A stretch of DNA of 64,000 bases from Caulobacter sp. (GTDB lineage Bacteria > Pseudomonadota > Alphaproteobacteria > Caulobacterales > Caulobacteraceae). The stretch spans positions 1 to 64,000 of the forward strand of contig JAUXTQ010000017.1 of the NCBI GenBank assembly GCA_030678995.1, in the 5' to 3' direction. The notes under the pieces are model-generated. The model was given only the letters and a program-made list of their open reading frames with translations. It was not told where the DNA came from and ran no database searches. A program made the position numbers and the translations under genes. Of this stretch, positions 17,411 to 26,208 are shown in pieces (the first letter of the stretch is position 1; every line of letters begins with the position of its first letter).

Positions 17411-18346
17411 TCAGTCGAACAGCTTCGACACCGACTCCTCGTTGGCGATGCGGCGGATGGCTTCGCCCATCAGGGGGGCGCAGGAGACGGCGCGGATCTT
17501 CTTGCAGGCCTTCACCGGGTCCGACAGCTCGATGGAGTCGGTGACCACCAGTTCCTTGAGCACCGAGGCGGCCACGCGGTCGGCGGCGGCGCCCGACAGC
17601 ACCCCGTGGGTGACATAGGCGCTGACCTCGACCGCCCCGTGCTCACTGAGCGCCTTGGCGGCGTTGCACAGGGTGCCGGCGGAATCGACGATGTCGTCGA
17701 ACAGGATGCAGCGGCGCCCGGACACCTCGCCGATGATATTCATCACCTCGCTCTCGCCCGGCCCCGAGCGGCGCTTGTCGACGATGGCCAGATCGGCGCT
17801 CAGCCGGTTGGCCAGGGCCCGGGCCCGGACCACCCCGCCGACGTCCGGCGAGACGATCAACAGGTCGTCGGTCTTGCCGTAGCGGGCGCGGATGTCCTCG
17901 GCCAGCAGCGGCACCGGCAGCAGGTTGTCGGTCGGGATGTCGAAGAAGCCCTGAATCTGGCCAGCGTGAAGGTCCATGGTCAGCACCCGGTCGGCGCCGG
18001 CCCGGGTGATCAGGTTGGCCACCAGCTTGGCCGAGATCGGCGTGCGGCCGCCGGTCTTACGGTCCTGCCGGGCGTAGCCGAAATAAGGCAACACCGCGGT
18101 GATCCGCCGCCCCGACGCGCGTTTCAGCGCATCGATGCAGATCAGCAGCTCCATCAGATTGTCGTTGGCCGGGTAGCTGGTCGACTGGATGACGAACACG
18201 TCCTCGCCCCGGACGTTCTCGTCGATGGTCACGAAGACCTCGTTGTCAGCGAAGCGCCGCACCTGGGCCTTGGTCAGGGGAACATCCAGATAGCCGGCGA
18301 TGGCGCTCGCGAGCGTTCGGTTGGAGTTGCCTGCGAGCAGCTTCAT
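17411..18346 (-). CDS. prs: Ribose-phosphate pyrophosphokinase
   Basis: 311 residues, normal for Prs, which makes PRPP from ribose-5-phosphate and ATP for nucleotide, His and Trp synthesis. Visible: [17 protein letters not shown] at the N-terminus, [10 protein letters not shown] (ATP/ribose region), [15 protein letters not shown] and the PRPP signature [17 protein letters not shown]. Standard start at 18346. Confidence 0.96.
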   Translation of the reverse strand: MKLLAGNSNRTLASAIAGYLDVPLTKAQVRRFADNEVFVTIDENVRGEDVFVIQSTSYPANDNLMELLICIDALKRASGRRITAVLPYFGYARQDRKTGGRTPISAKLVANLITRAGADRVLTMDLHAGQIQGFFDIPTDNLLPVPLLAEDIRARYGKTDDLLIVSPDVGGVVRARALANRLSADLAIVDKRRSGPGESEVMNIIGEVSGRRCILFDDIVDSAGTLCNAAKALSEHGAVEVSAYVTHGVLSGAAADRVAASVLKELVVTDSIELSDPVKACKKIRAVSCAPLMGEAIRRIANEESVSKLFD

Positions 18347-18430
18347 CGGGACGACTCTTCGCGCTGGGGACGTTGCGCGGCTTCTAGCAGGCAAGGCGAA
18401 CGCGGCAAGGCCGATTCCGCCACACGGCGT

Positions 18431-19543
18431 TCACTCTTCGCCCTCGACCTCCAGGTCCGCCTCCAACGCGCGCAGCTTCGCCCGGGCGTCCGGCAGGGTG
18501 ATCAGCCGGCCGTCCTCGTCGACCAGGCCGGTCAGCATGCCGTTTTCCACCAGGTCGACGCTGGGCACCATGTACAGGGTCGCCGGACCCAGCCGCGCCG
18601 ATTCCTTCATCGGCTCTGCCGGCGCCCCGCGGGCGAGCATGTAACGGTCGGCCTCGCGGCCCTGGCGGCGGGTGGCCACCGTCGACCAGTCGCTCTTGAG
18701 ATCGACGATGGCGTCATAGGCATGGAAGCCGATGGTCATGTCATAGTCGGCCAGCCGGGTCTCGCCGCCCATCAGCACGATGATGCAGGCGCTGGCGCAC
18801 TGGGCGCGGGCGACCACGGTCATGCCCGGCCGGGCCTGCAGCATGCGGGCGCTGCGCATGGCCTCGTCGATCAGCCCGCCGGGGCTGGTGATCTCCACCC
18901 GCGCCACGTCCCGTCCGGTCAGCTCGGCCTTCAGCCGCCGCGCGAAGCCCGGGCCGATCATGCCGTCGATCTTCACTGTGCGGGACCGGCCGTCCCAGGC
19001 GAAGCTGTAGTGACGCATGGTCTCGGCGGCGGTGCTGACGGTCGCCACGTGCCGCGCCTGGAACAGCTGCATGGCGGCGAGGCTGGCCCCGACCAGCACC
19101 AGGATGATGGCCATGATGCGGAACAGGCCGCGCAGCTCGGCGCGCAGCCAGCGGCCCGTCCAGCGCCACCAGAGGACCGGCCCGGCCAGGGCGGTCACCG
19201 CCAGGGCGACGCCGCCGGCGGTCCAGATCAGCGTCGCCTGGGGGCGCGGCAACAGGTCCAGGCCGTTGAGATAGAGCAGCGTCACCGCCAGCGCCGCCGC
19301 CGCCGTGTAGAGGAGACTCATCGCCAGCAGGATCAGGAACTCCAGCGGTGAGGTCCGCCGCCGCCGCCGGCTGGCCCTGGCGGCCTTCTGGAAGTGTTTG
19401 CTGATCGGCTCCCAGCCGGCCATGCCCTCGCGCCAGACCAGGCAGCGGTCGGACAGCTCGCCGCGCTCCAGCGCCGCCTGCAGCGCCTCGCTGGAAAAGG
19501 GGCCGAGCCGGCGCTGGCCGTCAGCGACGTGCCAGTCGGCCAT
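18431..19543 (-). CDS. GYF_2-domain membrane protein with periplasmic ClpP-like (COG3904-type) domain
   Basis: 370 residues. The N-terminal GYF_2 domain (1-56: WHVADGQRRLGPFSSEALQA, WREGMAGWEPIS) is followed by a basic stretch (RRRRR). Then come three hydrophobic segments (about 67-93, 104-127, 142-161) and a Ser-protease/crotonase-fold domain (185-300). That domain has SPGG at 220-223, candidate nucleophile Ser251 in CASAC and His274 in GFHAYD. The arrangement suggests a cytoplasmic adaptor domain joined to an extracytoplasmic ClpP-like domain. Its ATG overlaps the stop of the upstream GYF-RDD gene (TGATG). Activity and partners unknown. Confidence 0.75.
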   Translation of the reverse strand: MADWHVADGQRRLGPFSSEALQAALERGELSDRCLVWREGMAGWEPISKHFQKAARASRRRRRTSPLEFLILLAMSLLYTAAAALAVTLLYLNGLDLLPRPQATLIWTAGGVALAVTALAGPVLWWRWTGRWLRAELRGLFRIMAIILVLVGASLAAMQLFQARHVATVSTAAETMRHYSFAWDGRSRTVKIDGMIGPGFARRLKAELTGRDVARVEITSPGGLIDEAMRSARMLQARPGMTVVARAQCASACIIVLMGGETRLADYDMTIGFHAYDAIVDLKSDWSTVATRRQGREADRYMLARGAPAEPMKESARLGPATLYMVPSVDLVENGMLTGLVDEDGRLITLPDARAKLRALEADLEVEGEE

Positions 19544-20304
19544 CAGCCGGTCGCTTTCAGCAGCGCCTCGCCGAAGCGGGCGTACAGCAGCACCGGAATG
19601 GCCAGCAGGATCAGCACGATCTGCAACAGATTCATCGGCCGGTGCAGCAGCACCCGGTCGCGTCCGCCGTCCCACGGCGTGTGGCCCCGCTCGGCCAGCT
19701 GCTGGAACGAGAAGACCATGGCGATCAGGGAAATCAGCGGCAGGCCCAGCCCCAGGCCCTGGGCCCAGACCTGCAGCTCGCGGCCGAAAGCCCGCAGCAC
19801 CCCGATCGGCCGTCCGTCCCGCCGCACCACCTTGATGCCGAACAACCACTTGCCCACCGTCAGCCCGGTCAGGCCGGTCATCAGCGCCATGCCGGGGATC
19901 GACGCCACCAGGGTCAGGAACACGTTGAGGACGCTGCCTGTGGCCCCCTCGAACATCCCGAAGAACAGGTCCGCCTGGATCGGCGCGGCCAGGTAGAAGA
20001 CCACGCTGATCACCGCCCAGGTCAGGCCGCCGACCACCAGGCTGTCGATGATGCGGGCGAAATAGCGCCGCCAGGGATGCGGCTCGCGGTCGATCCAGGC
20101 GCCCCGGGGATGGGGGATCTTCGGCGGCTCGGGATAGAGCTGCGGCAGCCAGACCGCCAGCGGCGCCCAGCTGGCCACGTCGGCGGGCCGCACCGGCGTC
20201 TCGGCGTTGATCGCGCCCTCGGCGACCAGCGCCGCGAGGGCCTCCTCCGTCACCGGCCGGCTGTGACCTTGCGGGCCCGCATAGATCCACAGCCTCGATG
20301 CCAT
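19543..20304 (-). CDS. GYF_2-like plus RDD-family membrane protein
   Basis: 253 residues. An N-terminal GYF_2-like domain (4-52: LWIYAGPQGHSRPVTEEAL, ADVASWAPLAVWLPQL) precedes an RDD domain from about residue 74 (RRYFARIIDSLVVGGLTW, with LTVGKWLFGIKVVRRDGRP later). There are four to five transmembrane segments. RDD proteins are poorly characterised transporters or assembly factors. Overlaps the ClpP-like GYF protein by one base, so the two are coupled and share an N-terminal domain type. The start at 20304 gives a clean N-terminus. Confidence 0.75.
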   Translation of the reverse strand: MASRLWIYAGPQGHSRPVTEEALAALVAEGAINAETPVRPADVASWAPLAVWLPQLYPEPPKIPHPRGAWIDREPHPWRRYFARIIDSLVVGGLTWAVISVVFYLAAPIQADLFFGMFEGATGSVLNVFLTLVASIPGMALMTGLTGLTVGKWLFGIKVVRRDGRPIGVLRAFGRELQVWAQGLGLGLPLISLIAMVFSFQQLAERGHTPWDGGRDRVLLHRPMNLLQIVLILLAIPVLLYARFGEALLKATG

Positions 20305-20439
20305 CACGCAACGCCCCCGCCCGGAATCACCAGACCAAATTGGGAGACGGGGTTCAACCGGGGAACGCGTGTGGGTTGAAGTAGGGAGATGTCCCGAATG
20401 TCTCGACCAGCCTTTGCGACGCCGCCCTTGAGCACCGCC

Positions 20440-20525
20440 CGGGGACTGCTTCGCCCGCAGGGCGTAGCTGTCCCGCGGATCAGGGCGCGGTCGGGGACAG
20501 CTGCGCTTCGCGAAGCAGTCCCCGG
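20440..20525. repeat. REP-like inverted repeat, family C, copy 1
   Basis: Outer arms CGGGGACTGCTTCGC and GCGAAGCAGTCCCCG with inner AGCTGTCCC / GGGACAGCT. The same nested structure is at 58869-58956. Confidence 0.75.
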
Positions 20526-20667
20526 TTCGTGCCTGACCCTCTTCATGCCGACAGGATAACCCCGCCCGGAGGACCGGGATTTCCCGGCCGCCATTTTCGG
20601 CGCGGGAGTCCCGAAATGTCTCGCTTTGTCTCAAGATTATAGGTCTCAAGAGTCTCGCTTCCGCGCT

Positions 20668-20832
20668 TACCTCCCCCACTTGGGGGAGGGGGACCATGCG
20701 AAGCATGGTGGAGGGGGATGCGCGGTGGTGGACGGTGATGCGCGGTCGATCCGGATGCCCAGTCCAACCCCTGCGCCTCCCACTCCACCACCCTGCGGGT
20801 GGTCCCCCTCTCCCAAGTGGGAGAGGCCAGCC
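20668..20832. repeat. Intergenic inverted repeat, family A
   Basis: CCTCCCCCACTTGGGGGAGG, GGGGACCATGCGAAGCATGG and TGGAGGGGG on one side; CACTCCACCACCCTGCGGGTG, GGTCCCCCTCTCCCAAGTG on the other. Same modules as the copies at 7238 and 23203. Confidence 0.7.
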
Positions 20833-21048
20833 CCTTCATCTCACGCCGGCCCGTCCGGCACGCTGGCCTGCATGAGATGAAGGGCGGGGTGTGGGCTGTT
20901 CACCGCCACGCCACGCTCGTCATCGTCGGAACAAACCCGACGATGACGGAGGGAGAGGGCCTGCCTGGGTGAAGGGCAGGGGTTCACGATTTGCATTGGT
21001 CGCCATCGGGCGTAGCGTCAGGCGGATCAGGAGCCGGAGAGTGTTCCA

Positions 21049-21414
21049 ATGCTGGCAGGGCTGTTTACCGCTATCGCGCTGATGTTCGCGCCGGCGCCGG
21101 CCGAACCTGTGCCGCTGGTCAGTCTGGACTTGCCGCCCGGCGGCGGGTTCGGACCCGAGGGCTGTAAGCTGACGATAGTATTCGTCCAGAGCACGGGCGT
21201 CATCTACCTGAACAAGCAAAGGATCGATCGGGCGAAGCTCGGCGAGGCCCTCGTCAAGCTGGATGGCAGTCCGGGTGCTTGCAAACGCATAGCCGTGCGG
21301 GCGAACGAAGATGCTCGCTACACCGACGTGCTGAGCGTCATTTCGCTAATCCGCTACAACGGATTCACGGCCATTGCTTTGATCTCCGAGGACTGGCGGG
21401 CAGACGCCCCCTAA
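21049..21414 (+). CDS. Exported ExbD/TolR-like periplasmic domain protein, unpaired
   Basis: 121 residues. A short hydrophobic N-terminus (1-18, ending APAPAEP) looks like a signal peptide rather than the Asp-containing ExbD membrane helix. The rest matches the ExbD/TolR periplasmic domain: [19 protein letters not shown], then [20 protein letters not shown] and [11 protein letters not shown]. No ExbB/TolQ gene is adjacent. Its stop overlaps the convergent cobS stop. Function unknown; it may be a stand-alone sensor or a decayed ExbD. Confidence 0.55.
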   Translation: MLAGLFTAIALMFAPAPAEPVPLVSLDLPPGGGFGPEGCKLTIVFVQSTGVIYLNKQRIDRAKLGEALVKLDGSPGACKRIAVRANEDARYTDVLSVISLIRYNGFTAIALISEDWRADAP

Positions 21415-22421
21415 GCCACCTTCACCCGCGCCGCGCTCTCCGGCAGATCCTCCCCGAACGCCCGCTGATAGAACTCCGCGACCGTCGGGCGTTCCAGTTC
21501 GTCGCATTTGTTCAGGAAGGTCATCCGGAACGCCAGGGCCAGGTCGCCGGCGAAGATGTCGGCGTTCTGGGCCCAGGTGATCACCGTGCGCGGGCTCATC
21601 ACCGTGGAGATGTCGCCGTTCATGAAGGCGTTGCGGGTCATGTCGGCGACGCGGACCATGGCGGCCAGGGTGCGGCGGCCTTCGGGGGTGGCATAGCCGG
21701 GGTTCTTGGCCAGCACGATCTCGGCCTCGGCGTCGTGCTCGAGGTAGTTCAGCGTGGTGACGATGCTCCAGCGGTCCATCTGGCCCTGATTGATCTGCTG
21801 GGTGCCGTGATAGAGGCCGGTGGTGTCGCCCAGACCGATGGTGTTGGTCGTGGAGAACAGCCGGAAATAGGGGTTGGCGCGGATGACGCGGTTCTGGTCC
21901 AGCAGGGTCAGCTTGCCGCCGGCCTCCAGCACGCGCTGGATGACGAACATCACGTCCGGCCGGCCGGCGTCGTATTCGTCAAAGACAAGGGCCATCGGCC
22001 GTTGCAGGCACCAGGGCAGGATGCCTTCGCGGAATTCGGTGATCTGCTTGCCGTCCTTCAGGACGATGGCGTCCTTGCCGACCAGGTCGATACGGCTGAC
22101 GTGGCTGTCCAGGTTGACCCGCACCATCGGCCAGTTCAGCCGGGCGCAGACCTGCTCGATGTGCGTCGACTTGCCGGTGCCGTGATAGCCCTGGATCATC
22201 ACCCGTCGGTCGAAGGCCAGGCCCGCGACGATGGCCAGGGTGGTCATCGGGTCGAAGCGATAGGCCTCGTCGAGGTCCGGCACATGGGAGTCGCGATGGC
22301 TGAAGGCCGGAACCATCATGTCGGAATCGACGCCGAACACCTCGCGGATCGAGACCTGCTTGTCGGGAACCAGAGCCTGCAGGGCGTCGGGGGCGGGTGC
22401 GGTGTCGGTTTGGTCAGCCAT
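21411..22421 (-). CDS. cobS: CobS-type AAA+ ATPase (aerobic cobaltochelatase subunit family)
   Basis: 336 residues. Walker A GYHGTGKS (78-85), Walker B region [18 protein letters not shown] and the sensor [18 protein letters not shown] fit CobS, the ATPase that with CobT and CobN inserts cobalt into hydrogenobyrinate diamide. In related genomes cobT normally follows; here the next gene is convergent and unrelated, so no CobT partner is in the window. The start at 22421 is standard; a CAAAC-N4-GTTTG palindrome lies 37 bp upstream. Confidence 0.85.
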   Translation of the reverse strand: MADQTDTAPAPDALQALVPDKQVSIREVFGVDSDMMVPAFSHRDSHVPDLDEAYRFDPMTTLAIVAGLAFDRRVMIQGYHGTGKSTHIEQVCARLNWPMVRVNLDSHVSRIDLVGKDAIVLKDGKQITEFREGILPWCLQRPMALVFDEYDAGRPDVMFVIQRVLEAGGKLTLLDQNRVIRANPYFRLFSTTNTIGLGDTTGLYHGTQQINQGQMDRWSIVTTLNYLEHDAEAEIVLAKNPGYATPEGRRTLAAMVRVADMTRNAFMNGDISTVMSPRTVITWAQNADIFAGDLALAFRMTFLNKCDELERPTVAEFYQRAFGEDLPESAARVKVA

Positions 22422-22457
22422 GATGGTTAGACCGATTAGCGCCTTATCAGCGATCAG

Positions 22458-22471
22458 CAAACATTCGTTTG
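22458..22471. promoter_or_regulatory. CAAAC-N4-GTTTG operator-like palindrome between cobS and PAP2 genes
   Basis: CAAAC-ATTC-GTTTG in the 72-bp divergent intergenic region. The same 5-4-5 arrangement occurs at 35912-35925 and 38366-38379. It resembles the operator recognised by PsrA/FadR-like TetR regulators as I recall it. Confidence 0.5.
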
Positions 22472-22493
22472 AGGGAAAAATGGAGCAGACGGC

Positions 22494-23237
22494 GTGATCG
22501 ATCGGCGAAGGGTGCTCGAGGGGCTGGCGCTGGCGCGGCGGGAGGTGGGCCTGCTGGCCGGTTTGCTGGCGATCGCGGCGGCCGTGCTGTCGTTCCTGGA
22601 GATCGCCGGGCACACGGCGCAGGGCGACACCCACGGCGTCGACCGCGCGGTGCTGCTGTGGCTGCGCTCGCCGGCGGACCCTTCGCTGCCGCTGACGCCC
22701 GCCTGGCTGACGACGGCGGCGATGGACGTGACGGCCCTGGGCTCGGTGGCCGTGCTGTCCCTGCTGGTGCTGTTCGTGACCGGGCTGTTCGGCGCCCTGC
22801 GGCGCGGGCGGGAGGCGGCGGTGCTGCTGCTGGCGTCCGGCGGCGGCCTGGGCCTCAGCCAGGGCCTCAAGGCCCTGTTCGGCCGCGACCGCCCGGAAGA
22901 GGCCCTGCGGCTGGTCGAGGCGATCAATCCCAGCTTCCCCAGCGGCCACGCGATGTTGTCGGCGGTGGTCTACTTGACCCTCGGCGCCCTGGTCGCCCGG
23001 TTCGCGCCGGCGCGGCGGGTCAAGGTCTTCGCCCTGGGCGGGGCGAGCGTGCTCGCCCTGCTGGTCGGGGCCAGCCGCGTTTACCTGGGCGTCCACTGGC
23101 CGTCGGACGTGCTGGCCGGCTGGTGCCTGGGCGGCGCCTGGGCCCTGGCCTGGTGGCTGGCGGTGGCGCTGTGGGACCGGTGGCGGCCGCTTCCTTCAGA
23201 TCCTCCCCGCGAAGCCGGGGAGGGGGACCGCCCGTAG
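22494..23237 (+). CDS. PAP2-family phosphatase
   Basis: 247 residues from a GTG with GGAG eight bases upstream. About six transmembrane helices and all three PAP2 motifs: [17 protein letters not shown] and [13 protein letters not shown]. Acts on lipid phosphates such as phosphatidic acid, phosphatidylglycerophosphate or undecaprenyl diphosphate at the membrane. The last dozen residues ([13 protein letters not shown]) are encoded by a family A repeat, which supplies the stop codon, so the original C-terminus was probably shorter or different. Confidence 0.85.
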   Translation: MIDRRRVLEGLALARREVGLLAGLLAIAAAVLSFLEIAGHTAQGDTHGVDRAVLLWLRSPADPSLPLTPAWLTTAAMDVTALGSVAVLSLLVLFVTGLFGALRRGREAAVLLLASGGGLGLSQGLKALFGRDRPEEALRLVEAINPSFPSGHAMLSAVVYLTLGALVARFAPARRVKVFALGGASVLALLVGASRVYLGVHWPSDVLAGWCLGGAWALAWWLAVALWDRWRPLPSDPPREAGEGDRP

Positions 23238-23366
23238 GGCGGTGGAGGGGTCAGCGCGAACGCGAGCGGTCCCATCCTGAATTCAGGTCGTTCCGGTCCA
23301 GCCGGCGCAGCCCCCTCCACCATGCTTCGCATGGTCCCCCTCCCCGACTTCGCGGGGAGGACAAGA
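23203..23366. repeat. Intergenic inverted repeat, family A, overlapping a gene end
   Basis: CCTCCCCGCGAAGCCGGGG with GGTGGAGGGG on the left; CCCCCTCCACCATGCTTCGC and CCCCGACTTCGCGGGGAGG on the right. The left part lies inside the PAP2 reading frame (to 23237), and the right end abuts the J-domain gene stop. Confidence 0.75.
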
Positions 23367-23368
23367 GA

Positions 23369-24025
23369 TCAGGCCAGCCCAGCCTTCTTCAGCGTCTTCC
23401 ACGCCTTCAGAACCCGTTGCAGCTTGTGTTCGGCGCTGCGGTCGCCGCCGTTGGAGTCCGGGTGGCACTTCTTGACCAGCTCGGTGTAACGGGTGCGGAT
23501 CAGGTCCTTCTCGGCGGTGTCGGGCAGGTCCAGGTCGGCCAGGGCGCCCCGCTCCAGCTTGCCCAGCCGCCGACCATCGGCCCTCGTGGGAGAGGCCTCG
23601 ACGCCCGAGCGGTCAGCCCGGCCGAAGCCAAACAGGCTGAATGGATCGGCCCAGCCCATCGGGCCCTTGGCCTGGGCGGCGGCCTCGCGGGAGCGGTTGG
23701 ACGCCTTGAAGCTCCAGGTCGGCCGCTCGCCGGTCAGCCGTCCGGCCTGCACCTCGGCGATGGCGTCGTCGGTCATCCCGGCGAAGAAGTTCCAGTGCTT
23801 GTTGTAGTCGGCGGCGTGCGGCTGGCAGAAGTGATAGAACTGCCCGGGCAGGTCGCGGGCCTTGGGCGCGCGCGCCGTGGCCACGCTCAGGCAGTCGGAA
23901 TGCTCACAGCGGCGCTCGCCCGGCTTGAGGGCGTGCACGTCCCTTTCCGCCTCGGCCTCGCCGGGTTTGGGGGGGCGGACGCGGATGTCTACGAATCTGG
24001 GACGGTATTGAAAGGCGTTCGCCAT
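23369..24025 (-). CDS. J-domain protein
   Basis: 218 residues. The C-terminal J domain contains the invariant HPD (KKCHPDSNGGD) after DTAEKDLIRTRYTELVKK. The N-terminal 100 residues carry a CEHSDC and FCQPH cysteine/histidine pair typical of the alphaproteobacterial DnaJ-like family encoded near bolA and cobS. It would recruit and stimulate DnaK. The start at 24025 (MANAFQYRPRF) is chosen over one seven codons upstream. Divergent from bolA. Confidence 0.85.
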   Translation of the reverse strand: MANAFQYRPRFVDIRVRPPKPGEAEAERDVHALKPGERRCEHSDCLSVATARAPKARDLPGQFYHFCQPHAADYNKHWNFFAGMTDDAIAEVQAGRLTGERPTWSFKASNRSREAAAQAKGPMGWADPFSLFGFGRADRSGVEASPTRADGRRLGKLERGALADLDLPDTAEKDLIRTRYTELVKKCHPDSNGGDRSAEHKLQRVLKAWKTLKKAGLA

Positions 24026-24077
24026 ATTCCGAAGTATGAGCCTCAACCTTTCTCATTCAAGAATTGACCTGCGAAAA

Positions 24078-24347
24078 ATGACCACCATATCGGACTCCAT
24101 ACGCACAAAACTGACCGATGCGTTCGCGCCGACACGGCTGGAGGTCGTCGACGACTCCGCCCGGCACGCCGGACACGCCGGCGCCCGGCCCGGCGGACAG
24201 AGCCATTTCAACGTCCTGATCGAGTCGGCGGCCTTCGCCGGGGTGGGCCGCGTGGCCCGCCAGCGGCAGGTCTATGCGGCGCTTTCGGAGGAACTGGCCG
24301 GGCCGGTGCACGCGCTGTCGCTGAAGGCCCTGGCGCCGGGGGAATGA
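24078..24347 (+). CDS. bolA: BolA family protein
   Basis: 89 residues. The BolA signature is present: GGQSHFNVLIESAAFAGVGR followed by RQRQVYAAL. BolA proteins work with monothiol glutaredoxins in iron-sulfur cluster trafficking and influence cell shape and division. The ATG at 24078 gives the usual length. It is divergent from the J-domain gene across a 52-bp region; bolA-dnaJ-cobS proximity is common in alphaproteobacteria (from memory). Confidence 0.85.
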   Translation: MTTISDSIRTKLTDAFAPTRLEVVDDSARHAGHAGARPGGQSHFNVLIESAAFAGVGRVARQRQVYAALSEELAGPVHALSLKALAPGE

Positions 24348-24348
24348 C

Positions 24349-24443
24349 GGCTAATTCGGGGACAGTTTACCTATTTCGCTGGAAACAGCTGGTCGGGCGT
24401 TCGGACGCCGCGCGCGAAATAGGTAAACTGTCCCCGAATTAGG
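24349..24443. repeat. REP-like long inverted repeat, family 1, copy 2
   Basis: Arms at 24349-24379 and 24414-24442 are identical in sequence to those at 4082-4176, while the 34-bp loop is unrelated. The right arm contains the stop codon of the adjacent response regulator (24439-24441), and the left arm begins right after bolA. Confidence 0.85.
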
Positions 24444-24807
24444 CCCGCGGCAACGCGTTCAACGCCCGTTCCAGGTCCGCCTGGCGGAACGGCTTCTGCA
24501 GCACCGGGGCGCCCCGGTGGGCTTCGGCCAGGCTGCTTTCGCCGTAGCCGCTGGCGAAGACGAACGGCACGCCCCGCGCCTTCAGGGCGTCCGCCACGGG
24601 AAAGATCGGGTCGCCGCCCAGGTTGACGTCCAGCACCGCGGCGTCGAGGTCCGCGGTCTGCGCCAGGGGCAGGGCCTCGCGGAGGGTGGAGGCCGGGCCG
24701 ACCACGCAGCAGCCGAAATCGCCAAGCATGTCCTCAAGCAGCATCGAAACGAGCATCTCGTCCTCGACGATCAACACCCGCAGTCCGTTCAACGCCCCGA
24801 TACTCAC
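24439..24807 (-). CDS. Single-domain response regulator (CheY-like)
   Basis: 122 residues, receiver domain only. Acidic pocket VEDE (14-17), phosphoacceptor Asp60 in AAVLDVNLGG and the conserved Lys in LQKPF. It lacks an output domain, so it probably acts in a phosphorelay or by protein binding; the class is often partnered with HWE/HisKA_2 kinases, none of which is here. The stop codon lies inside the REP-like arm, so the repeat defines the protein end. Confidence 0.85.
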   Translation of the reverse strand: MSIGALNGLRVLIVEDEMLVSMLLEDMLGDFGCCVVGPASTLREALPLAQTADLDAAVLDVNLGGDPIFPVADALKARGVPFVFASGYGESSLAEAHRGAPVLQKPFRQADLERALNALPRA

Positions 24808-24906
24808 AACAACCCTTCCTGCCGGCGATTCTGCCGTTCCGCCCCGCGCGTGGACACCGGCGCGTGAACCCCCAACGCGGCCGCGCCGATCCGGTTCCCG
24901 ATTGTG

Positions 24907-26208
24907 TTAACCAGACTCGATCCAGCCGCCGTCTGTGTCGGCCCGGGGGCTGATACGCAGCTCGGTGATCTGGTTGCGGCGGCGCCGGGCGACCTCGAAA
25001 CGGTGACCGAAGAAGAAGAAGGTCTCGCCCTCTTCCGGAATGGCCTGGGCCTCCTCGATCAGCAGGCCGGCGACCGTCACGGCCTGGTCGTCGGGCAGGT
25101 CCCAGTCGAGGGCGCGGTTCAGGTCGCGCACGGTGACGGTGCCGGCGGTCTCGACCCAGCCGTCGGGCTGGATGCGGAGGCCCTCGACCGTGGCGTCATG
25201 CTCATCGTCGATCTCGCCGACGATCTCCTCGAGGATGTCCTCCAGGGCGACGACCCCCTGCAGGCCGCCGTACTCATCGACCACCAGGGCGAAATGATTG
25301 CGCTTCTTGAGGAAGCCGTTGAGCTGGTCCTTCAGCTTGGTCGTCTCCGGCGTGAACCAGGGCTTGCGGGCCAGGGCGGCCACGTCGATGGCGTCCAGGC
25401 TCGCATCGCCCTGGGCCAAGACCTTGATCAGGTCGCGGACATGCAGCACCCCGACGATGTTGTCGGGATTGTCCCGCCACAGGGGCAGGCGGCTGTGGCC
25501 GCAGTCCAGGGCCTGGCGGACCAGCTCGCGTGGCGGCAGGGCGGCGTCCAGCATCTCCACCGACTTGCGGTGGACCATGACCTCCGAGACATCCATTTCC
25601 GACAGGTCCAGGACGCCGCCCAGCATCCGCCGGTCGCGGCTTTCGACCACGCCTTCGGCGTGGTGGTACTCGACGGCCCCGCGGATCTCCTCGTGGGCGG
25701 CCAGGACGTCGGTCTCCATCGACAGGTTGATGCCGAACGGGCGCAGGGTCTGACGGACGATCCACTGCGCGGCGCGGGCCAGCGGGCCGAAGATGCGCAC
25801 CAGCCACCAGGTCGGCAAGGACAGGAAGCGGGCGACGACCTCGGGCCGGGTGATGGCCAGAGTCTTGGGCAGGATCTCGCCGAACACCACCACCAGCACC
25901 GTCATGATCACCGTCGAGGCGACCACGCCGAGCGTGCCGGGGAAGGCGACCGCCAGCACGCTGGTGGTCAGGGCGGAGGCGCCGATGTTGACCACATTGT
26001 TCGACAGCAGGATCGCGCCGATCATGTTCTCCTGGTCGCCCATCAGCCGGTTGACCCGGGCCGCGGAGCGGTCGCCGTCGCGCTCAAGCTGGTGCATCCG
26101 GCCACGGCTCGCGGCGGTCATGGAAGTTTCCGCCGCCGAGATCAGGGCGCCTATGCCCAGCAGGATGACGAGGGCGGGGGCGAGGGTGGCGATGATGGCC
26201 ACGATCAC
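24907..26208 (-). CDS. CNNM/CorC-family transporter-like protein (DUF21, CBS pair, CorC_HlyC)
   Basis: 433 residues from a GTG with AGGAG seven bases upstream; the GTG overlaps the aroB stop (GTGA). N-terminal DUF21 membrane domain (about 1-140, [26 protein letters not shown]), CBS pair (about 190-320, [50 protein letters not shown]), and C-terminal CorC/HlyC transporter-associated domain. Related proteins are implicated in Mg2+/Co2+ efflux. Confidence 0.88.
   Translation of the reverse strand: MIVAIIATLAPALVILLGIGALISAAETSMTAASRGRMHQLERDGDRSAARVNRLMGDQENMIGAILLSNNVVNIGASALTTSVLAVAFPGTLGVVASTVIMTVLVVVFGEILPKTLAITRPEVVARFLSLPTWWLVRIFGPLARAAQWIVRQTLRPFGINLSMETDVLAAHEEIRGAVEYHHAEGVVESRDRRMLGGVLDLSEMDVSEVMVHRKSVEMLDAALPPRELVRQALDCGHSRLPLWRDNPDNIVGVLHVRDLIKVLAQGDASLDAIDVAALARKPWFTPETTKLKDQLNGFLKKRNHFALVVDEYGGLQGVVALEDILEEIVGEIDDEHDATVEGLRIQPDGWVETAGTVTVRDLNRALDWDLPDDQAVTVAGLLIEEAQAIPEEGETFFFFGHRFEVARRRRNQITELRISPRADTDGGWIESG

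Larger units (their letters stand above)
20305..21048. other. 744-bp gene-free block filled with hairpin repeats
   Basis: No convincing gene on either strand. Contents in order: a family C repeat (20440-20525), a family A repeat (20668-20832), an 11-bp inverted pair CCTTCATCTCA / TGAGATGAAGG (20833-20843 and 20873-20883), and a hairpin GTCATCGTCGG / CCGACGATGAC (20919-20929 and 20937-20947). Translated open frames here only re-read the repeats. Confidence 0.7.

Noticed and set aside
17234-19351. Long plus-strand open frame antisense to prs and the GYF-ClpP gene
   Set aside because: Composition is His/Gly/Arg-biased and prs is unambiguous on the opposite strand.
20626-21082. Small open frames in the 20.3-21.05 kb block
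   Set aside because: They read through the family A repeat and hairpins, have no ribosome binding site and no recognisable sequence.
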